Source: Actinospica robiniae DSM 44927 (GTDB lineage Bacteria; Actinomycetota; Actinomycetes; Streptomycetales; Catenulisporaceae). Taken from it: a stretch of DNA of 64,000 nt. Shown here piece by piece: positions 60,299-64,000 of this stretch. The notes under the pieces were generated by a model that made no database searches, was not told where the DNA came from, and saw nothing but the letters and a program-made list of their open reading frames with translations. Each line of letters begins with the position of its first letter. The stretch's first letter is position 1. A program made the position numbers and the translations under genes. Location: positions 6,306,154 to 6,370,153 of the forward strand of contig NZ_KI632511.1 of NCBI RefSeq assembly GCF_000504285.1, in the 5' to 3' direction.

Positions 60299-60976
60299 AT
60301 GAAGGGTCGCGTGCTGATCGTCGACGACGACACGGCGTTGGCGGAGATGTTGGGCATCGTCCTGCGTGGCGAGGGCTTCGAGACCGCCGCGGTCGCCGAC
60401 GGGGACCGCGCGTTCAGCGCCTTCCGGGAGTTCAAGCCGGACCTCGTGCTGCTGGACCTGATGCTGCCCGGCCGGGACGGGATCGACGTGGCCCGGCAGA
60501 TCCGGGCCGAGTCCGGGGTGCCCATCGTCATGCTGACCGCGAAGAGCGACACGGTGGACGTGGTGGTCGGGCTCGAGTCCGGCGCGGACGACTACGTGAT
60601 CAAGCCGTTCAAGCCGAAGGAGCTGGTGGCGCGGGTGCGCGCGCGGCTGCGCCGGGCGGACGAGCCGAAGCCGGAGACCCTGGCTATCGGCGACCTGACC
60701 ATCGACGTGGCCGGGCACTCGGTCAAGCGCGGCGGCGAGCCGATCGCGCTGACCCCGCTGGAGTTCGACCTGCTGGTCGCCCTCGCCCGCAAGCCGTGGC
60801 AGGTCTTCACCCGCGAGGTGCTGCTCGAGCAGGTCTGGGGCTACCGGCACGCGGCCGACACCCGGCTGGTGAACGTGCACGTCCAGCGGCTGCGCTCGAA
60901 GATCGAGCACGACCCGGAGAAGCCGGAGATCGTCATCACGGTCCGCGGTGTCGGGTACAAGGCCGGTCCGGCCTGA
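60299..60976 (+). CDS. mtrA: response regulator MtrA
   Basis: Essential OmpR-family regulator of actinobacteria, controlling cell-wall, replication and, in streptomycetes, development and antibiotic genes. Asp53 in LLDLMLPGRDG is the phosphoacceptor, Lys in IKPFKPKELVARVR is present, and the winged-helix domain has LTPLEFDLLVALARKPWQ and VNVHVQRLRSKIE. The length of 225 and near-perfect family sequence make this certain. AAGGAG precedes the ATG. The mtrB start is 58 bases downstream. Confidence 0.97.
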   Translation: MKGRVLIVDDDTALAEMLGIVLRGEGFETAAVADGDRAFSAFREFKPDLVLLDLMLPGRDGIDVARQIRAESGVPIVMLTAKSDTVDVVVGLESGADDYVIKPFKPKELVARVRARLRRADEPKPETLAIGDLTIDVAGHSVKRGGEPIALTPLEFDLLVALARKPWQVFTREVLLEQVWGYRHAADTRLVNVHVQRLRSKIEHDPEKPEIVITVRGVGYKAGPA

Positions 60977-61034
60977 GCGGCGCAGCGCGGACGCGATGCG
61001 TGATGGGGAACGACGCGATGGGTGACTGCTGATC

Positions 61035-62882
61035 ATGGCGCTGAGGTTGCGCCGGTGGGGCGCGGCCGCGCTGCGCTTCCCCGGCCGGGTGCGCTTCCAC
61101 TGGCGCCGCTCCCTGCAGTTCCGGGTGGTGGCGGTGACGATGGTGCTCTCCGTCATCGTCGCCGTCGGGCTCGGCGAGTACGTGGCCGACCGGGTCGCCC
61201 GCGGGCTGGAGTCGACCCGGCTGACCGTGGCCGCCGGGGTGGCCGAGTCCGGCTTCTCCCAGGCGCAGGCCCAGCTGACGAACATGAGCACCGCGACCAG
61301 CAGCGGGAACGTCGACTCCGAGGTGCGCGCGCTGACCAACCAGCTCAACCGGGGGTCGGCCGGCGGTCAGCTCTACCAGGTCGCGGTGGAACTGGTCACC
61401 GACAAGAACGCGCCCGAGTTCCAGAAGGGGCTGCCCCCCTTCGACGCGTCCACGCTGCCGACCACGCTGCGCAACCAGCTCAAGGCGCCCGGCAACGCCA
61501 ACCAGACCTTCCAGGAGTACGCGGTCCTGCAGGAGAACGGCCAGGACGTGCCGTCGGTCGTCTTCGCCAAGCGGGTGTCGGTCAACTCCGGGGCCACCGC
61601 GGACATCTACTACGCCTTCCCGCTGGCCCAGGACCAGCAGACGCTGAACCTGGTCGAGGAGTCGCTCGCGCTGGCCGGGCTGATCCTGGTGCTCGCGGTG
61701 GCCGGGATCGCCTGGTTCGTCACCCGGCAGGTGGTGGTGCCGGTGCGGATGGCCGCGACCATCGCCGAGCGGCTGGCCGCCGGGCGCCTGGACGAGCAGA
61801 TGCGGGTGCGCGGGGAGGACGACCTGGCCTCGCTGGCCACGTCCTTCAACAAGATGGCGATGAACCTGCAGAGCCAGATCCGGCGGCTCGAGGAGCTCTC
61901 CCGGATGCAGCGCCGGTTCGTCTCGGACGTCTCGCACGAGCTGCGCACCCCGCTGACCACGGTGCGGATGGCCGCCGACGTGATCCACGACGAGCGCGAG
62001 AGCTTCGACCCGACCGTGGCCCGCTCGGCCGAGCTGCTCCAGACCCAGCTCGACCGGTTCGAGGAGCTGCTGGCGGACCTGCTGGAGATCAGCCGCTTCG
62101 ACGCCGGCGCCGCGGTGCTCGACGCCGAACCGGTGGACCTGCGGCTGCTGTGCCAGAAGGTGGTGGACACGGCCGCGCCGCTGGCCGAGCGCAAGGGCAG
62201 CCGGGTGGTCACCCGCTTCCCGGAGGACCCGGCGGTGGCCGAGGTGGACACCCGCCGGATCGACCGGATCCTGCGCAACCTGGTGGTCAACGCGATCGAG
62301 CACGGCGAGGGCAAGGACGTGGTCGTCACCGTCGCGGGGGACGAGGACGCGGTCGCGGTGAGCGTGCGCGACTACGGTGTGGGGCTGCGCCCCGGCGAGT
62401 CCTCGCTGGTGTTCAACCGGTTCTGGCGGGCCGACCCGGCCCGGGCCCGGACCACCGGCGGGACGGGCCTCGGCCTGTCCATCGCGCTCGAGGACGCCAA
62501 GCTGCACCGCGGCTGGCTGCAGGCCTGGGGCGAGCCGGGCGGGGGCACCCAGTTCCGGCTGACCGTGCCGCGCACGGTGGGCACCGAGCTGCTGCACTCG
62601 CCGATCCGGCTGGAGCCGGAGGACTCGCAGCACCATCAGCGGCACCGCCGGCTGCCGCCGGCCTCGTCGCAGACCCGCGGGCTGGTGCGCACGACCGCGG
62701 CGCAGCCCTCGGCGCTCGCGAGCTCGGCCTCCCGGCTGGAGCTGACCACGAGCACCTTCGTGCTGCCCGGCCTGGACCCGGAGCCGGACGAGGCGCGGCC
62801 GCCGGCCCCGCCGGCCGCGGATCAGGACAGCACCGCCGGCGACGAGGCCGGGCGGGCGCACGACGAGGGGGAACACGGGTGA
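61035..62882 (+). CDS. mtrB: sensor histidine kinase MtrB
   Basis: Membrane kinase for MtrA, 615 residues. First membrane helix at about 32-53, an external sensor domain (about 55-205), a second helix (about 212-232), HAMP, HisKA with the His in FVSDVSHELRTPLTTVRM, and HATPase motifs LVVNAIEHGEG, DYGVGLRPG and TGGTGLGLSIALEDAKLH. The C-terminal tail of about 95 residues is disordered. Its stop shares one base with the lpqB start. In mycobacteria the kinase associates with the septum and LpqB modulates it. Confidence 0.96.
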   Translation: MALRLRRWGAAALRFPGRVRFHWRRSLQFRVVAVTMVLSVIVAVGLGEYVADRVARGLESTRLTVAAGVAESGFSQAQAQLTNMSTATSSGNVDSEVRALTNQLNRGSAGGQLYQVAVELVTDKNAPEFQKGLPPFDASTLPTTLRNQLKAPGNANQTFQEYAVLQENGQDVPSVVFAKRVSVNSGATADIYYAFPLAQDQQTLNLVEESLALAGLILVLAVAGIAWFVTRQVVVPVRMAATIAERLAAGRLDEQMRVRGEDDLASLATSFNKMAMNLQSQIRRLEELSRMQRRFVSDVSHELRTPLTTVRMAADVIHDERESFDPTVARSAELLQTQLDRFEELLADLLEISRFDAGAAVLDAEPVDLRLLCQKVVDTAAPLAERKGSRVVTRFPEDPAVAEVDTRRIDRILRNLVVNAIEHGEGKDVVVTVAGDEDAVAVSVRDYGVGLRPGESSLVFNRFWRADPARARTTGGTGLGLSIALEDAKLHRGWLQAWGEPGGGTQFRLTVPRTVGTELLHSPIRLEPEDSQHHQRHRRLPPASSQTRGLVRTTAAQPSALASSASRLELTTSTFVLPGLDPEPDEARPPAPPAADQDSTAGDEAGRAHDEGEHG

Positions 62883-64000
62883 TGACCGGGCGCGGCCTCG
62901 GACGGCCGCTGCGGGTGGCCGCGCTCGGCGCGCTGGCGGCGTGCACGGCCGGCTGTGTGGGCCTGCAGACGAGCGGGCCGGTCACTCCGGTGACGCAGGC
63001 GGACCTCGGCGGCTCGGACGTGCGCACGCTGCCCTCGCCGCCGTTCCCGGGGGAGCAGCCGAGCGCGATCGTCGCCGCCTTCCTGCAGTCGGCGGCCAGC
63101 GGGTCGGAGAACCTCGCCACCACCGACGCCTATCTGACCGGCTCCGCCGTGCAGGAGTGGAAGCAGGACCAGGACAACGTCCTCGTGCTCGCCGACGGCA
63201 GCCAGGGTTCGGCGAACCCGGGCGGCTCGGTCTCCGACGACGTGACGTTCGCGACCGAGACCTTCACCGGGGACCTCGTCGGCACGCTGGACGAGAACCA
63301 GCAGTACCAGGCGCAGGCGGTCGCCATGCAGTACACCTTCGAGCTGACGAAGACGAAGCAGGGCTTCCGGATATCCCATCTGCCCGACGATTTCGGCGTG
63401 GTGGTCCAGCAGAACGATTTCGTCTCCGAATACGCCCTGCAGGACATCTACTTCGGCAACGCGGCGCTCAACAACACCAAGCTGATCCCGACTCAGGTGT
63501 ACCTGCCCGCGAGCGACACCGATCTGGTCGCCGCGAACAAGCTCACCGATCTGGAGCTGCTCGGCGTGCCGGCCCGCCTCGGGTCGGCGGCGAGCAGCGG
63601 CGTGGGCAAGGCGGTGCGCAAGGGCTCCGTGCAGTTCGAGGCCGACGACACGATCCAGGTGACCCTGGCCGGGACGCCCTGCTCCAAGCCGCACGCGGAC
63701 TGCGACCAGTTCGCCATGCAGCTGGCGGCGACCTTCAGCAACGGCCTGAGCAGCACGAAGGTGAACATGGTGCGGGTCCTCGACGCCGGGGACTCGGCGT
63801 CGGGCCAGGCGAACGCCCCCAGCGCGAGCTACGACTACGGCGTCGGCGGCCGGGCCGAGAAGGTCCCCAACGTCTACATGGTCTCCGCGGACGGCCAGGT
63901 GGAGCTGATCAGCCTCAACCCGAGCTCGACCGGGGGCACGAACGCGCCCAAGGTGGTGGCGATCGGGCCGGGCAAGACCAAGTTCGGCCACGTCGCGGTG
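62882..64000 (+). CDS. lpqB: lipoprotein LpqB (partial, C-terminus beyond window)
   Basis: Lipoprotein that interacts with the external part of MtrB and tunes MtrA signalling. The first 373 residues are visible. A signal peptide ends at a lipobox with Cys21 or, more likely by comparison with the family, Cys25 (TAGC), followed by the typical TSGPV. The GerMN-type domain (about 200-300) follows; the C-terminal propeller lies beyond base 64000. It overlaps mtrB by one base. Confidence 0.94.
   Translation, partial: MTGRGLGRPLRVAALGALAACTAGCVGLQTSGPVTPVTQADLGGSDVRTLPSPPFPGEQPSAIVAAFLQSAASGSENLATTDAYLTGSAVQEWKQDQDNVLVLADGSQGSANPGGSVSDDVTFATETFTGDLVGTLDENQQYQAQAVAMQYTFELTKTKQGFRISHLPDDFGVVVQQNDFVSEYALQDIYFGNAALNNTKLIPTQVYLPASDTDLVAANKLTDLELLGVPARLGSAASSGVGKAVRKGSVQFEADDTIQVTLAGTPCSKPHADCDQFAMQLAATFSNGLSSTKVNMVRVLDAGDSASGQANAPSASYDYGVGGRAEKVPNVYMVSADGQVELISLNPSSTGGTNAPKVVAIGPGKTKFGHVAV

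Overview
The window is chromosomal DNA of a high-GC, developmentally complex actinomycete (Streptomyces/Catenulispora-like; genus not assigned). The evidence is its strongly GC-biased codon use, many GTG starts, an actinobacterial-type rRNA operon without spacer tRNAs, WhiB, MtrA-MtrB-LpqB, coenzyme F420 genes, protein O-mannosyltransferase and a resuscitation-promoting factor. I see no insertion sequence, prophage, CRISPR array or tRNA gene.

Layout. 1-6038 (minus): rsmI, metG, tatD, an RpfB-like resuscitation factor and the start of rsmA. 6073-9936 (plus): protein O-mannosyltransferase and an ABC-F ATPase. 10088-13118: an unusual regulator with two LuxR-type HTH domains and a rare TTA codon, then fdhD and a cold-shock gene with a structured leader. 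13423-19381 (plus): a heterodimeric ABC exporter with one degenerate ATP site and an OmpR-type two-component system. 19577-28619: GtrA-like protein, purK-purE, UDP-glucose dehydrogenase, acyl-CoA dehydrogenase, an unknown membrane protein, a thioesterase, a GT2 glycosyltransferase and a TIGR03089-type protein. 28767-33756: GDP-mannose pyrophosphorylase, an AlkA-like glycosylase, fbiB-fbiA (F420), a 125-residue unknown protein and, upstream of it, a short cysteine-rich leader ORF with mutually exclusive hairpins. 34167-46224: whiB, a giant membrane GT2 protein with a Tyr/Gln repeat tail, its DUF5719 partner, a zincin-like protein lacking HExxH, DUF3499, phosphomannomutase, a Trm112-like protein, a SIS-domain isomerase, a lone WXG100 protein and S-adenosylhomocysteinase. 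46136-48105: RDD and SpoIIM-family membrane proteins. 48241-53867: a complete 16S-23S-5S operon with promoter, processing stems and terminator. 53878-60110: a DUF58-MoxR-DUF4350-DUF4129 envelope operon. 60299-64000: mtrA, mtrB and lpqB (cut by the window edge).

How the parts fit. ManC, phosphomannomutase, the SIS isomerase-like protein and Pmt can be read as a dispersed mannose-activation and protein-mannosylation route. RDD/SpoIIM and DUF58/MoxR/DUF4350/DUF4129 look like one envelope module that the rRNA operon now separates. Many genes have a TAnnnT -10 hexamer 6-7 bases before the start codon, which predicts pervasive leaderless translation and fixes several starts. The strongest candidates for new biology are the polycysteine leader before the 125-residue gene and fbiAB, and the double-HTH TTA-containing regulator.
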